Shown: in pieces, positions 1 to 10,306 of the stretch
How positions within the stretch are numbered: the first letter of the stretch is position 1
Layout: each line of letters begins with the position of its first letter
Source of the DNA: Plantago elongata
Lineage: Eukaryota; Streptophyta; Magnoliopsida; Lamiales; Plantaginaceae
Assembly (NCBI GenBank): GCA_036897095.1
Contig: JAYMSP010000892.1
Location: forward strand, 1-39,393
Direction of reading: 5' to 3'
Length of the DNA stretch: 39,393 nucleotides
Notes under the pieces: generated by a model
The model's input: only the letters and a program-made list of their open reading frames with translations
Database searches by the model: none
What the model was told of the DNA's origin: nothing
Translations under genes and position numbers: made by a program

Positions 1-542
1 TCAGCCCACGAAACGACTCCAGATCCGAAAGATAGGAGAGGTGGGTACGGACTATAACGGTTGGATGGTCTATATAGAAAGGCAGGCGGAAGAAGGAAGG
101 CATCTCATTCCAACTACGAAAAACCCTAGCTACCAATCGATCTCCTCTCACTCAACCCTCAATACTCTGTCAGTCAAACAGACGACGAAGCTCTTAGGTT
201 GTCAGTCAGACGATCAGGCTTCACCTTCCGGCATCCTACATTGCTTATCGACGATATTTAGCTAGCTTCTCTTCACGCGATCAGCTAGCATTCTGTCGGT
301 AACCATTCCATCTTCGCCGAACCGTCAACAGGATAAGTCGACCTCCATCATCTCAATCCCCTCATCATCAATTTACTTATTCTTTATTTCATTACTAACT
401 TGAGCGTCGAAGTCCCTACGGTTTGCACCACACCGGTGTCACCTTGGTATCTAACATCTCTAGGTTTGTTGCTTGTTGCCTTGCAGGTCGTTGGTGCCCC
501 CTATTCATCAACCTAAATTTGATTGTAGATTCTGAGCATCTA
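1..542 (+). mobile_element. LTR fragment, probably Ty3/gypsy (right part)
   Basis: No protein is convincing here. A TATA-like stretch (ctatatag) lies near 69-77, followed by a pyrimidine-rich leader-like region and a block around 400-500 (gagcgtcgaagtccct, then accggtgtcac, then ttgcaggtcg). I know that block from the U5 end of Tat/Athila-type gypsy LTRs in plants. The segment ends in catctaca near 542, after which the sequence turns AT-rich. The left end is cut by the window. There is no primer-binding site or coding region behind it, so it is probably a solo LTR or remnant. The family assignment rests on memory of similar repeats and is uncertain. Confidence 0.4.
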
Positions 543-879
543 CAAGTATCATTGTATTTTTAGAATTATTTTTACCATATTTTAAGATTCAAATAAAATT
601 ATTAGTGATTTTTATACATATCAAAATAATAATTTAAACATAATTGAGAGTGATCTCTAGTTATAGATCTCGAAAATATAAAATTGTTAGTAATTTTTAT
701 TTATTTTTTACATTTTTATTTTTAAGTTATAAACATTTTAAAGTGAACAAAAATAAAATTTAAAAACAAGAAAAATGATGAATGAATATGTGACATGTGT
801 CAATAAAAATGAAAAGATTTGGAAGTGTTTATTGTATTTTACGGGATAAATATGTACATTCAACACTAAAATTGTAGTG
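543..879. other. AT-rich intergenic spacer
   Basis: Very AT-rich and without a supported gene. The short open frame on the minus strand near 738-947 is low-complexity and overlaps the next repeat. I see no regulatory motif I would defend. Confidence 0.5.
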
Positions 880-1035
880 GCTGTTTGGATGGACATTTGA
901 GTGGGCATTTGGATGGATTTTGATGAAAATTGTGTTTGGATGGACATTTAAGTGGGGTATTTTAAGTATATTTTAAGTCAAATCACTGTTCATCGAGCCA
1001 AATGGGGATATTCAAATCCCCATCCAAACACCCCG
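880..1035. mobile_element. Small MITE, hAT-like, about 156 bp
   Basis: The ends are imperfect inverted repeats: tgtttggatgg..atttga on the left, and its complement caaat....ccatccaaaca on the right. The 8-mers beside the element, ttgtagtg and cggtagtg, match at 6 of 8 positions, as expected of an aged 8-bp target duplication. The interior (gtcaaatcactgttcatcgagccaaatgg) recurs in inverted orientation at 14238-14394. Two copies with shared ends support a mobile family rather than chance. Confidence 0.6.
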
Positions 1036-1239
1036 GTAGTGATTTAATGAAATTGTACTATGTGGTAGCTCTCCCACTTTTTAGAGGAGAACTCAAGTAG
1101 TTGTATGTATTTTTTGCTAATCGGGTCGGATTAGTCTGATCCAGATCTTCATAAAATCAGACAGATCCAATCCACCATGGACTGATCTCCCGGACGGGGT
1201 CTCCGGACCCAGTTCATAAGAGTATTGGTACAAGGCATT

Positions 1240-1971
1240 TAACATATAAAGGATACAGATGCAGAACATAACTGAATTTAAGATAATTCCCAAGCTGAGG
1301 AGCTCTGTACAGAAAGCGTTTAGTAAAAAAGTATGATGCGTTTAGCATTTCTGTTGCACGGCTATAATTATGTGAACAGAACACCATCTAAAATTCTAAA
1401 TATCCCAAGCTGCCAATACAAAAAATTAACTCAGCTACCCAGAGAATTTCAGAAGCAATTAGACCTTTGATGTAAAACCAGATTTCAGTCATCTCACCAA
1501 ACGACTGATGCGGTACAGTGTAAATAACAGCCACAACACGAAGATATTCACCAACAATGTTAAAGATTACACTCTAATCTGACTTCTAAAAAGATATACG
1601 CAAGCACTGTTAGAAGTTACGCTCTAATCCAATTCGAAACAAGGTGTGTGCAAATAAATCGAAGGTACGAGTAGTATCTGGAAGTAAACGATTAGCCATT
1701 GCTGGACGGGAAAATTTCCCATTGCAAATACTCCCATTAAAATGCTAATATGAAGAGTACAGGATTACAATAAATTCACAGTAAAGATTAAGCACAACTT
1801 AAACAAAGAAACTAAACAGGGATTCAAACAATAAATATAGCTAGTATATCCATAGCAAGCTTACCCGGTAACTGAGTAGAGCATTATTGGATTTTCCTGA
1901 TCAACCTTTTCAGATGCGAATAGAAAAAAGAATATCATCTTCCTAAGATCCTTCTCCAACTTGTGAAAGAT
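1240..1971 (-). other. Probable 3'UTR of the EXO70 gene, with a possible intron
   Basis: The composition is less extreme than the flanks and fits transcribed sequence on the minus strand. A good donor (gggtaagc on the minus strand, intron starting at 1864) and an acceptor with a pyrimidine tract (cttccag, AG at 1678-1679) would define a 187-bp intron inside the 3'UTR. This is inferred only from splice consensus. The true transcript end is not visible. Confidence 0.3.
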
Positions 1972-3972
1972 TTACTTGCTATCATTTGAGACCCCATTGT
2001 TAAATTTCCCGCTCGGATGCCTTACCTTTAAACTGCCATGTTTCACAAGCTTTGGAAGGAACAAACTGTTGAACATTTCCTCCAACGATATTGCTGTATA
2101 CTTCGCATATTTGCTGGCACTGGCATCTTGATCAACCAACGGCCCATAATTTTGCATGTAACTTCGGTAAACAGGCACAACTGTTTGGATTATAACCTGG
2201 CATAGCTTCTCCCGTAACTCTGGATCCATAATAACCCAATTCAACTGCTTCTTGTGCATTTCATCAAAAGCTTGATTGAAAGATTTCAACCTCTGTTTTA
2301 CCAAATTGCGAGCAGTCGCCCGCCCACCTGAAAACAAAATTAAACCTTCGCGGCTCAAAAGTGTAGGAAGTTTGGCCCAGCTGTCCCGTAAGAACATATT
2401 GACATAGTACTCCTTATACTGCTCATGTTCTTTCAACCAAGATTCTCCAAGAAAGCCGCCAAGTTTCGTGCCTTTCAAGTACTTGTACAAATGCCAGTGA
2501 TTGTTCATCAGGAATAGATATGACGCAGTAGCATCTTCATACCCCTTGGACCATGTTTCAAGGTTTAACTCGATAGCTTTAACTAAATTCAAAAGCTCAT
2601 TGGTGAGGATTTTTTCTTGAAACTTTTCTTGCTTCCAACTTCTCTCAATGACTAGAACCTGGGTAAGGATCGGTTTGTAATCACTCCCAAGAAGCTTATT
2701 GCAATAATCAGTAATAAAAGTCACCACTCTAGGTATACTGCAATCCGGAGGCGGTGGGGAATGCCGCTGCAATTCAACTTGAACCAAGAGTTCCCAGAAT
2801 ATCTCACATGACCCTTCAATCACCTTCTTGATTAACTCCCTTGTTAGGTTTTGAATCTCGGCGCAGGGAGCTCCACCAAACAGTCGGTTGAAATCTGATC
2901 TTAGCTTACTTAAGGATGCAAAAATATCGAGAAGTTTCAGTAGCTTTATTGGATCTTTCTTACTTTCGGTCACTGTTTTCCCAAAATGCAAGAAAGCAAG
3001 GAACCCTGCTTGGGCTGCTATATTTGCAAAACAAGTCTTCCAAACATCCAGGCCCATCCTTTCAAAAACGTCATTGCAAAGTTTATACTCTGCTTCAAAC
3101 AAGTGCTTCACTGCAAACTCCAAATGCCGTCCCCATTGAGATATGTACACCTCTATGCTCGCAACATCATTAAATTCAGAAACCGATATTTCAAGATAAT
3201 CCAAATTTAGAGCCCGCAAACTAGCCCTCACGTTTGAACTCCTCACCTCAACATAAATTGCTATACAATTGTCAAGCCTGTTGTTTGCAATTAATCTGCC
3301 CAAAATAGCCTGTAACTTTTGAATAATACTAACTGGCAAAGGTGATGGGGCAATAACCTCCTGCTGCCCAGGCAAGGGTGGAGTTGACATAGGCAATGGT
3401 ATACTGTTTTCTGTTAACAGCCGCCGAAATTCATTTTCCAATCGGTCCAATGCTGCTTCTAGTAACCGTCCATCAAGGCGACCCTTTTCTTCTCCAGACT
3501 CCAATTCTCGTAGATTCGTAAGTGACTTCTTCAAACTGGAAATAAACCGTTCATCCGCCACATTATGATCCTCCAGATACTCAACAATATCTGCCAACCA
3601 TTGAATTGCCATCCCACAATTATCCCCCAGGAACCTTAACGCCTCCTCTAGCCGTTTCAGCACACTAAGGTACCCCGGAAGATCCGATTGAGGATCAGAT
3701 AATGACTTCTCAAGCCCATGAATGGCATCAAAAACCTTAAGAACCGCAGCTGCAGGGACTACAGCTCGATTAATATGACCACAGACAGTAGCGAGAGCAT
3801 CCGTAGGAGCCCGTATAGGCCGAATAGCCACTTCTAAAGAAGGCAACCTCTGGTTAATCTCCTGCAACCTAGGCCCAGCCTTTTCTAATGACAATCTGAG
3901 AGCAGTAGATTTCTCCAAACTAGCTTTCAAGGACTTCCTAGCCGATAACAATTTTTCAATCCCTTCATCCAT
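1972..3972 (-). CDS. EXO70 family exocyst subunit (single-exon type, G clade-like)
   Basis: The 666-codon uninterrupted ORF starts at ATG 3972 (MDEGIEKLLSARKSL) and stops with TAA at 1972-1974. EXO70 proteins are subunits of the exocyst, which tethers secretory vesicles to the plasma membrane. The N-terminal 100 residues are helical, with coiled-coil character and the conserved LPSLEVAIRPIRA segment. The C-terminal Exo70 domain covers roughly residues 250-640. It includes the well-conserved FLMNNHWHLYKYLK, GESWLKEHEQYKEYY and FSGGRATARNLVKQRLK stretches. Basic residues near the C-terminus (KLVKHGSLKVRH) fit the phosphoinositide-binding end known in this family. The length and the lack of introns in the coding region match single-exon plant EXO70 paralogues. 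The opening residues remind me of the EXO70G group, but clade placement needs a tree. No frameshift or missing block is seen, so the gene looks functional. Confidence 0.93.
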   Translation of the reverse strand: MDEGIEKLLSARKSLKASLEKSTALRLSLEKAGPRLQEINQRLPSLEVAIRPIRAPTDALATVCGHINRAVVPAAAVLKVFDAIHGLEKSLSDPQSDLPGYLSVLKRLEEALRFLGDNCGMAIQWLADIVEYLEDHNVADERFISSLKKSLTNLRELESGEEKGRLDGRLLEAALDRLENEFRRLLTENSIPLPMSTPPLPGQQEVIAPSPLPVSIIQKLQAILGRLIANNRLDNCIAIYVEVRSSNVRASLRALNLDYLEISVSEFNDVASIEVYISQWGRHLEFAVKHLFEAEYKLCNDVFERMGLDVWKTCFANIAAQAGFLAFLHFGKTVTESKKDPIKLLKLLDIFASLSKLRSDFNRLFGGAPCAEIQNLTRELIKKVIEGSCEIFWELLVQVELQRHSPPPPDCSIPRVVTFITDYCNKLLGSDYKPILTQVLVIERSWKQEKFQEKILTNELLNLVKAIELNLETWSKGYEDATASYLFLMNNHWHLYKYLKGTKLGGFLGESWLKEHEQYKEYYVNMFLRDSWAKLPTLLSREGLILFSGGRATARNLVKQRLKSFNQAFDEMHKKQLNWVIMDPELREKLCQVIIQTVVPVYRSYMQNYGPLVDQDASASKYAKYTAISLEEMFNSLFLPKLVKHGSLKVRHPSGKFNNGVSNDSK

Positions 3973-3977
3973 TAGTC

Positions 3978-4378
3978 CTAAATCAAATCACACCCAACTC
4001 AACTTATCTCCCAGCAACACCACAAATTGATCCAATTATTCACCTAAAACACCCAAAAACCAATACTTTTGCTCCGTTTCGTCTTATTTCTCCCTTTTCC
4101 ACCAACCATCTAACGGAAATGGGAAAAATTCAATCTGGGCACTAGTAAAAACAAACTTCCATTCTTTCCATTCACCAAATCTTGACATAAAAAAAGTGAG
4201 AAAAAACTCAAAACCCAAAAACAAGAAGTTGGATTCTCAACAAGTTACTACCAAAACCCAACTAAAAATCAATCCTTTTGGCAGATACAATACAAGTAGC
4301 ATACATTTACACTCTCTTCAAGTGCTTACAGAAGAGTAAATGATAAAAAGAAAGATTCAAAATGAGAAAAGAACTCAC
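3978..4378 (-). other. Probable 5'UTR intron of the EXO70 gene
   Basis: On the minus strand the donor (tca|gtgagttc, first intron base 4378) and the acceptor (tttgatttag, last base 3978) would remove 401 bp. Spliced, the leader reaches the ATG within 5 bases of the acceptor. The upstream exon has no ATG. This is inferred from splice-site consensus only. Confidence 0.45.
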
Positions 4379-4645
4379 TGACAATTGAATAGCAACGAAT
4401 TGGGTGCAGGCGGATAGAGGGCTGAGGAAAAGAACCCTAAATCGGGAAGAGCAAAAGGAAAGCTTTTGGGTTGGGAAGAATGTTTGCTCCAAGGCAAGGC
4501 AGATGAAGTTTGAAACAAAGTAGCTCTGGCACTAGTAAAATTTGCTTGGCTTTTATTTTCTTTGTTTTCTTCTACTTTTTGCTATGCTCCTTTTCTTTAT
4601 CTGTCTTTTCAAGAAGAGAGAGAGAGAGTATAATATTTAATGGGA
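4379..4645 (-). promoter_or_regulatory. EXO70 promoter end and 5'UTR exon
   Basis: On the minus strand a TATA-like taaatattata (4629-4639) is followed at once by a CT microsatellite (the GA run at about 4612-4628 on plus) and a pyrimidine-rich leader. A telo-box-like tttagggtt, near 4434-4442, sits in the leader. The (CT)n next to the TATA element is a common plant core-promoter arrangement. Confidence 0.45.
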
Positions 4646-5890
4646 TTTATTGTTTCATTATACAGCTCAAGAACTTTTGAGTTACGGAGTGGCAGAAGTA
4701 TGCTCTGTCTCAATTTTAATTGAATTTAAATTAAATTTATATTTATTTTGACATTTTAATTGTTATTTTAATTTAATAGTAATAATTAAAAATACAATCT
4801 ATATAAAAAATAAAAAATCATCAAATTTTATTTATACCAATCATTTATCATTTACACAACATATATAATAAACCTACAAATTATCACATCTTTAACTTAT
4901 ATCAATTTATTTATCACTTACACAACCTACATAATAAACATACAAAACCATCATATCATACTCACACCAATAATTTATATCTTACTTAACTTATATAACA
5001 AACCTATAATACTCTACACCCTTATAATTCTATATCAAATGCTAATTTAACCATCCCACTACAATGTTGTAAATATTCACTCATTCATACGGATTTCATT
5101 TCGATTATGTTACAAACAGTCACTCGGTCTTTTTACAGGGTATATTGCACTTTATGGCCCTTCCACTGTCATTCTCCATCCAACTAACTAGATTGTCCAC
5201 TATGAGGTCCTTGATGTTTAATTCCGCTCATGCGGTGGAGAAAATCGTTAAGATAATTAGACGTAATGTTTATTGTATGGGTGGTCACTTAGTGTGTGTT
5301 CGATTTACAACTAAAAATTTAAAATCATGAAACTCTGATTAAAAATTCAAGCGAAGTGTTTTATAAATAAAGTCTAATCAATTAGTTGGAAATTGGTTTT
5401 GGTTACCAGAGAGTAGAGACCATTCGAGAAAGGTAATCAATCGGAGATATATTAAACTACGATATGCATGGAAATCGAAAGTTGTTGAAGCTGTTGCATC
5501 AAAGTTTGTTGTGGATAGGGCTCATGATTTTACATGGGGTTATGTGGTGTTTTAGGATGATTGTGCTACAATCAGTTTGTTAGTTTATTAGTACATTTTT
5601 TCTAATTATTAAATTAAATTTTAATTAAATTTTATCCACTTAAATAATTATTAATGTGATGGGGTGTCATCATACTGTCACATAATAATGTCGTAATATA
5701 ATAAAATATATCACAATTCTAAATTACTTGACACTCTTCGTATTTTAAATTTAATAAGATATATCCAACCACATGTCAAACAACTTATGCATTATTCCAT
5801 CTCAAAGATAACTTTTTTCCACACTAAAAGTTTCCAGCGGAGCTTGAATTAAGTTTCCATGAAAATAAAATTTATTTTAATTGAACTTCG
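4646..5890. repeat. AT-rich spacer with a three-copy tandem repeat of about 65 bp
   Basis: Between about 4830 and 5020 a unit of about 64-66 bp is repeated three times with divergence. The landmark ttacacaac...ataataaac recurs near 4852, 4918 and 4983. The rest to 5890 is AT-rich, with no supported gene. The region near 5145-5330 has an open frame but no recognisable protein. Confidence 0.5.
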
Positions 5891-6180
5891 GAAAGCTACC
5901 ATTCAATGTAAGCTCCGATCCATGGCTGCCATGGAAGAACTTCAATCCTTTCCATGGTTGTCATATTAGAGATCGATCTTCTCTTCTTCCATGGCAGCCA
6001 TGGAAGAGATTGATCTTCTCTTCGATGGATCCGCCATGATCTCTTCCATGACGGCCAGCAAAGATCTGGAAGCTTCAAGTTTTCTTGGGTACCAACCATG
6101 GAGGAGCTTGCTTTAAAAAAGAGAAAATTAATTTTTTTTTGGTGACCGGTGTTTAATTCTAGTGACTGGAATCCGGACAT
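5891..6180. repeat. Locally repetitive patch with many catgg/ccatg sites
   Basis: The patch is GC-richer than its surroundings. The phrase gatcttctctt recurs (about 5973 and 6011), and ccatggcagccatgg and catggctgccatgg form short palindromes, so the strands are partly self-complementary. An open minus-strand frame covers 5896-6180, but the peptide matches no family I know and looks like translation of the repeat. It is possibly the interior of a decayed transposon. Confidence 0.4.
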
Positions 6181-6839
6181 TATGGCGGTGCTGGTGGTGG
6201 TTTGAATTTTGAAGAAGAAAGAGATATTAGAATGGAAACTTTATATTTAAGGGGTGAATTTTACGATTTTGATGTAATTTGTATTTTTATAATTATTTAA
6301 ATTATTAAAGTTATTTATATATTAAATTTTTATTATTTTATTATGCCACTTTTATTATTGTTATATATCTAATAATAAAATATTAATGCAATGTAGTATT
6401 AAGATTAGTCCAGCTCAATTTCATTTTGAGTATGATCGGTTTACCCGGGCTCGAAGAACATCAAGTTTTAAACCGCATATATTTGCTTATGATTGTACTA
6501 GTATTAGGGTGGGAACTGCTGTTTAAAAAAGCATGTAATTACTTTTTGCTCTGTTGATCTATGAAATTTACTATTTCCTCTAGGAAAAGAACTTTATACC
6601 AAACATTATTTTTAAGTTTTTCATTTCACAGTTGCATATTCCTCCGAATTTTACTTTTTCAAAATGAGTTATATTATATTATGCGAATTTAAAATTCTCC
6701 CAACATAATGCATTTTGTACTATCTATATCATATACCATCATCATTTGTATTGATTTTTGTCCTTCTTCATAAATAAAATTTTATTACATTAATTTCCTA
6801 AACATTAAAAAAATTTACTAGATGAGAATACCATATAGG
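6181..6839. other. AT-rich intergenic region, nothing recognised
   Basis: No gene, RNA or repeat stands out. The right part probably grades into the 3' flank of the minus-strand gene that ends at 7030. Confidence 0.4.
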
Positions 6840-7029
6840 CTATACTACATGTAGGTGGTTGTAAGAATGTGAAACAGACATAAACAACCATGTATATCCA
6901 CCAGTATAAGTATATACATGTACATGAACAACATCATTGACCATGAAAAAACATACACCAATCTCCAGAAATCTCCCATGGAAACATTTTATTAAAAAGT
7001 TAGCCAACAGTTCTGCATATGCATCCTTT

Positions 7030-8286
7030 TCACTTATGTTCCTGCAAAGATATGACCGTCTCAAAGGCTCCAGCAAGTGCTTTCACCTTATTCTTCCTTT
7101 GTTCACGAAGTTTGCTTGCTGTTTCCTCTATCACATCATTTGAAACCACCGAATCCTTCTTCCCATAGACCATTTGTTGTCTTGGTACAACAGTTTCTGT
7201 TTCCTTCTTCTCTTCCAGTGTTGTACTTTCTATTTCCTTCTTCTCTTCCCTTACTATTTTTTCTGTTTCATGCTTCTCTTCTTGTTCTTCATTCTCTGTT
7301 GCATGCTCTTTCGCAACCGCATTTTCTGATACTTGCATCTCCTTTTCAGGCACTTCAGTTTCCTTTAATTCTTCGTCTACTATTGCATCCAATATTATAC
7401 CTTCATCTAGTTCGTTCTGTTGAGGATCTTGGATTGAATTACTTGCAACTTTCTCATCCTTAGCATCATCACTTCCTACATCATTGATGAATTGTTTTGA
7501 TTCATGTTGGTTTTTAGTCTCCTCGATGTATGATTTGTCTTCTGACTTGATGCCGATGGATACTTCATATTGCTCAATTTTGATTATTTCTTGATCTTCT
7601 TGAGTTGGATACTTAACATCAGTGTTTTTTTCTTCATTACATTCATCCTGTACAGTCTGTTCCTCAGCTTCTGAGCAAATGTATTCTTTCTCTTCAACAT
7701 GAGTATCATGCTCTGAAACATCATGTGGGATATTATTGCTTTGGAATTTCTCAGAAGGACTAGTAACATGTTCCTTTGTTGATGAAGCTGACACAACTTT
7801 GGTTCCTTGTTTCTTTCCAAAGGTGTTGCCCCTTTTAATAGCACTTGCCCCATACATGCTATGTTGTTTAGTAGGCTCACGCGGCGCCCTCGCTGGAGCC
7901 ATTTTCGGAGAATTCACCACCGTTTTCCCTGAAAATGATGAAGATCTTAGAGCTGGACTAGCTGAAACACGTGTTATTTGTGAGTGAGAAGGCGGTGGAG
8001 GCTTATCAAACGACCTCCTTCTCAAAAGTTTGTTGGCATTATCACCAAGAACTGGTTTTTTGCCTTGTTGCTTGGAAGCATCAGATCCTGAACTTATTGT
8101 TGGCTTGAGATAATTTGGAATGCTTTTTGTGGAGTTAGATGTTGTTGATGAATCATGGCTTTTGGTAGGTGAGCTTCTTTTAGATGTGCTGGGAGATCTT
8201 CTCTGTGGAGTCGTTCCTCCGGTCGTCGAAGGGGATCTTCCCCTCCTTTCCGTTGACGGAGTACCGTCTCTTGCTCTTGTTGCCAT
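7030..8286 (-). CDS. Plant calmodulin-binding-domain protein
   Basis: The 418-codon ORF begins at ATG 8286 (MATRARDGTPSTERRG) and stops with TGA at 7030-7032. Residues 1-130 are basic and rich in Ser, Thr and Pro, with repeated SP/SPS patches, so they are likely disordered and phosphorylated. Residues 170-370 are strongly acidic and rich in Glu and Lys. The last 37 residues hold the diagnostic part, SKLREQRKNKVKALAGAFE followed by TVISLQ. This is the plant calmodulin-binding domain (the family of PICBP and related Arabidopsis proteins), an amphipathic helix contacting Ca2+-calmodulin. Many members have long disordered N-termini like this one. The specific cellular role is not known from sequence. 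The nearest relatives I recall are short single-domain members rather than PICBP itself. The gene looks intact, and its leader is split by a probable intron. Confidence 0.85.
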   Translation of the reverse strand: MATRARDGTPSTERRGRSPSTTGGTTPQRRSPSTSKRSSPTKSHDSSTTSNSTKSIPNYLKPTISSGSDASKQQGKKPVLGDNANKLLRRRSFDKPPPPSHSQITRVSASPALRSSSFSGKTVVNSPKMAPARAPREPTKQHSMYGASAIKRGNTFGKKQGTKVVSASSTKEHVTSPSEKFQSNNIPHDVSEHDTHVEEKEYICSEAEEQTVQDECNEEKNTDVKYPTQEDQEIIKIEQYEVSIGIKSEDKSYIEETKNQHESKQFINDVGSDDAKDEKVASNSIQDPQQNELDEGIILDAIVDEELKETEVPEKEMQVSENAVAKEHATENEEQEEKHETEKIVREEKKEIESTTLEEKKETETVVPRQQMVYGKKDSVVSNDVIEETASKLREQRKNKVKALAGAFETVISLQEHK

Positions 8287-8804
8287 CTTTAATTTGTATT
8301 AGTCCTTAACACCTGAATTAAGATTTACAATTACATAGATTGTAAATCTTATAGGAAAATTTTGGTTTATTAACGTCACGAACCTTTTCCTAATACATAG
8401 ATTGTGTACGGACTATATAATGCATAAACAGCCATTGGCCTTTATTTGAAATTCTTAACATGACTTTGAGCATTTGGGCCGCAGAACTGTTAAACTTATA
8501 TCACAAATGGAGTGGATTGATTATCACATGGCTCGGATCTCAAACTCATCCTCTAATTCATTTGTAATCATGGATCTAAAAATCATATTAGTACACCCTA
8601 AGCCCAATCCACCTTTCTAAAATATACAATCAATTTATCTCCATATCTTCATACCCAACCTCCCTAACAACCATGAAAAAAGAGTAACTTATATATTACC
8701 ACCCACAATTCAACCAATTCAACTTATATAATAATCTTTTACAATTGTAATAGTTGAATTTTAATAAGAAAACAATTGGCTCTAGAAAATGTCAATGCAA
8801 AATG

Positions 8805-8896
8805 AAATTTTAATTAAAGAGAATTTTTCAAATGGGTTGAAAATATAATAAAATTTTAATTAATGAGAATTCTTCAAATGGGTTGAAAATATAAAA
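8805..8896. repeat. Tandem duplication, 46-bp period
   Basis: Two adjacent copies of a unit starting aaattttaatta and ending tgggttgaaaatata lie at about 8805-8850 and 8851-8896. They differ at only a few bases. Confidence 0.7.
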
Positions 8897-8930
8897 ATTT
8901 ATTTTTTAAAGGATAGTATGAGCATACAAG

Positions 8931-9607
8931 CAGGGGCGGAGCAATTGCCTGGAGGGTATTATATATTAAAATATGTGACAACAAATTCTAAAGCTATTCT
9001 AGTGATTATTTTGAAGTGGTAATTGTTTTATGTAACAAGTATATTATGTGACTTCTAAAGCAATTCATTTCTAATATTTTTTTCTTTAAATATTTACTTT
9101 CCTCACAATTATTTCATGGACTTTTCATCACTCTTCTCAAATTTTCCTAAATGTCGTTTCTATTACTTCAATTTTTCATGTTGGTTTTCAAAATTTTATT
9201 ACCCTATTACGACATCAGCAATATGTGCATGTATTTCTTTTATGAGAAACTTTCCTAAGAATCTTATTAAAAAAATCCAACCACAAAAGTAGTATATAAC
9301 AATACATAATTTATAAATACACAAAAATCAACAATTTACATATAACTACGCACAATTAGTATACAATAACATGACTCTCACAAAAAACTTGTATTTTCAA
9401 AAGTTTAAGTATTATTTTATAAATGTCCGATAATAATAAGCATATTATTAGTAAAAATTATGGCTCACTAACCACTATATTTCTTGTTATTCAATTTGTT
9501 TTAGAAATTTATAATTTAGATATTATATAATGTCTTAGTTGAAAGCTGCAAATACAATTCTACCAGCATTTTATCTTATTTGACTTAAATTTCTGTCTCC
9601 GCCACTA
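8931..9607. mobile_element. Non-autonomous hAT-type element, 677 bp, with 8-bp TSD
   Basis: The left end is caggggcggag at 8931. The right end reads ctccgccacta, whose complement is tagtggcggag, so the terminal inverted repeats match over most of 11 bases. Perfect 8-bp direct repeats catacaag flank it at 8923-8930 and 9608-9615. An 8-bp duplication is the hallmark of hAT transposases. No open frame inside could encode a transposase, so it was mobilised in trans. It lies in the inferred leader intron of the calmodulin-binding protein gene. Confidence 0.8.
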
Positions 9608-9840
9608 CATACAAGAACACAACACGATTATACGATAAATGCATTACTTGTTAACCTTTTGGACAAAATTGCATAAATTAATGTAAAATAAACACATAAT
9701 ACACGGTTGGGTATCATACTTGGTCAGAAATTTCCATATTTATAAAACATGAACATTTGGAATAACAACACATTTGATCTCAGATAAAAGCAAAATGAAA
9801 AAAAAACAAAAAAAAAAAGAACTAAAGAAAAAGAAGATAC

Positions 9841-9875
9841 CTTGTATGAAGCAAAATGCAGAAAGCCTTTTCCAT
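9841..9875 (-). promoter_or_regulatory. Possible upstream ORF in the 5' leader (exon 1 part)
   Basis: In the inferred spliced leader an ATG at 9875 opens a 13-codon frame (MEKAFCILLHTRC) that crosses the splice junction and stops at 8306-8308, about 20 bases before the main ATG. If translated it would reduce initiation on the main ORF. It depends on the leader intron being correct. Confidence 0.3.
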
Positions 9876-9935
9876 TAAAGGTACGCTGAAGAAAAGAAAG
9901 CTAACTAGATCTTTTGTTGTGGTAATGAAGATTAG

Positions 9936-9946
9936 TTTATATATGA
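9936..9946 (-). promoter_or_regulatory. TATA box for the calmodulin-binding protein gene
   Basis: The minus strand reads catatataaac. Transcription would begin about 30 bp downstream, near 9905-9915, upstream of the inferred first exon donor at 9840. Confidence 0.45.
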
Positions 9947-10306
9947 ATGAAATGGTGTTATCTGTCTGCAGAAATAAAGGCTTTTAATTAATTAGCCTTT
10001 TAGGGTGTTGGATTGGTTGGTGGTAATATAAGCGCTAATCGTGCTTAGCCAAACATTATGCCAATGGGCGTGAGGAGCACAAACAAGAATCTTTCTTTTT
10101 TCCCTATTTCTAAACAAACACAAACTTATCTACCCTTATTTAAATGATAACCCTTAATTAATGACAATAATGGCAAAATCTGTGAAACTTATCTTATCTA
10201 TCAATTTTGGTAAAGGGTTGTTGAATTGGATTTCCTATTTTTTTAACATGGCCTTGAGAATTAAAGGTACATCAATATATATAGGAGCTCTATTTTCTCA
10301 TCATTT

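Larger units (their letters stand above)
8313..9840 (-). other. Probable 5'UTR intron of the calmodulin-binding protein gene
   Basis: On the minus strand the donor caag|gtatctt (intron starts at 9840) and the acceptor cttaattcag (ends at 8313) would define a 1528-bp intron just upstream of the ATG. A TATA box sits about 95 bp upstream of the donor, which gives a sensible first exon. The intron contains a complete hAT-type element (8931-9607) and a 46-bp tandem duplication near 8805-8895. This is inferred from consensus sites. Confidence 0.45.

Noticed and set aside
5896..6180. Minus-strand protein of 94 codons
   Set aside because: The peptide mirrors the local DNA repeats, has no known domain, and starts without a supporting promoter or splice context.
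7077..7463. 128-codon plus-strand frame
   Set aside because: It is antisense to the acidic Glu/Lys-rich part of the calmodulin-binding protein. The Leu/Phe/Ser-rich peptide is what that strand gives by chance.
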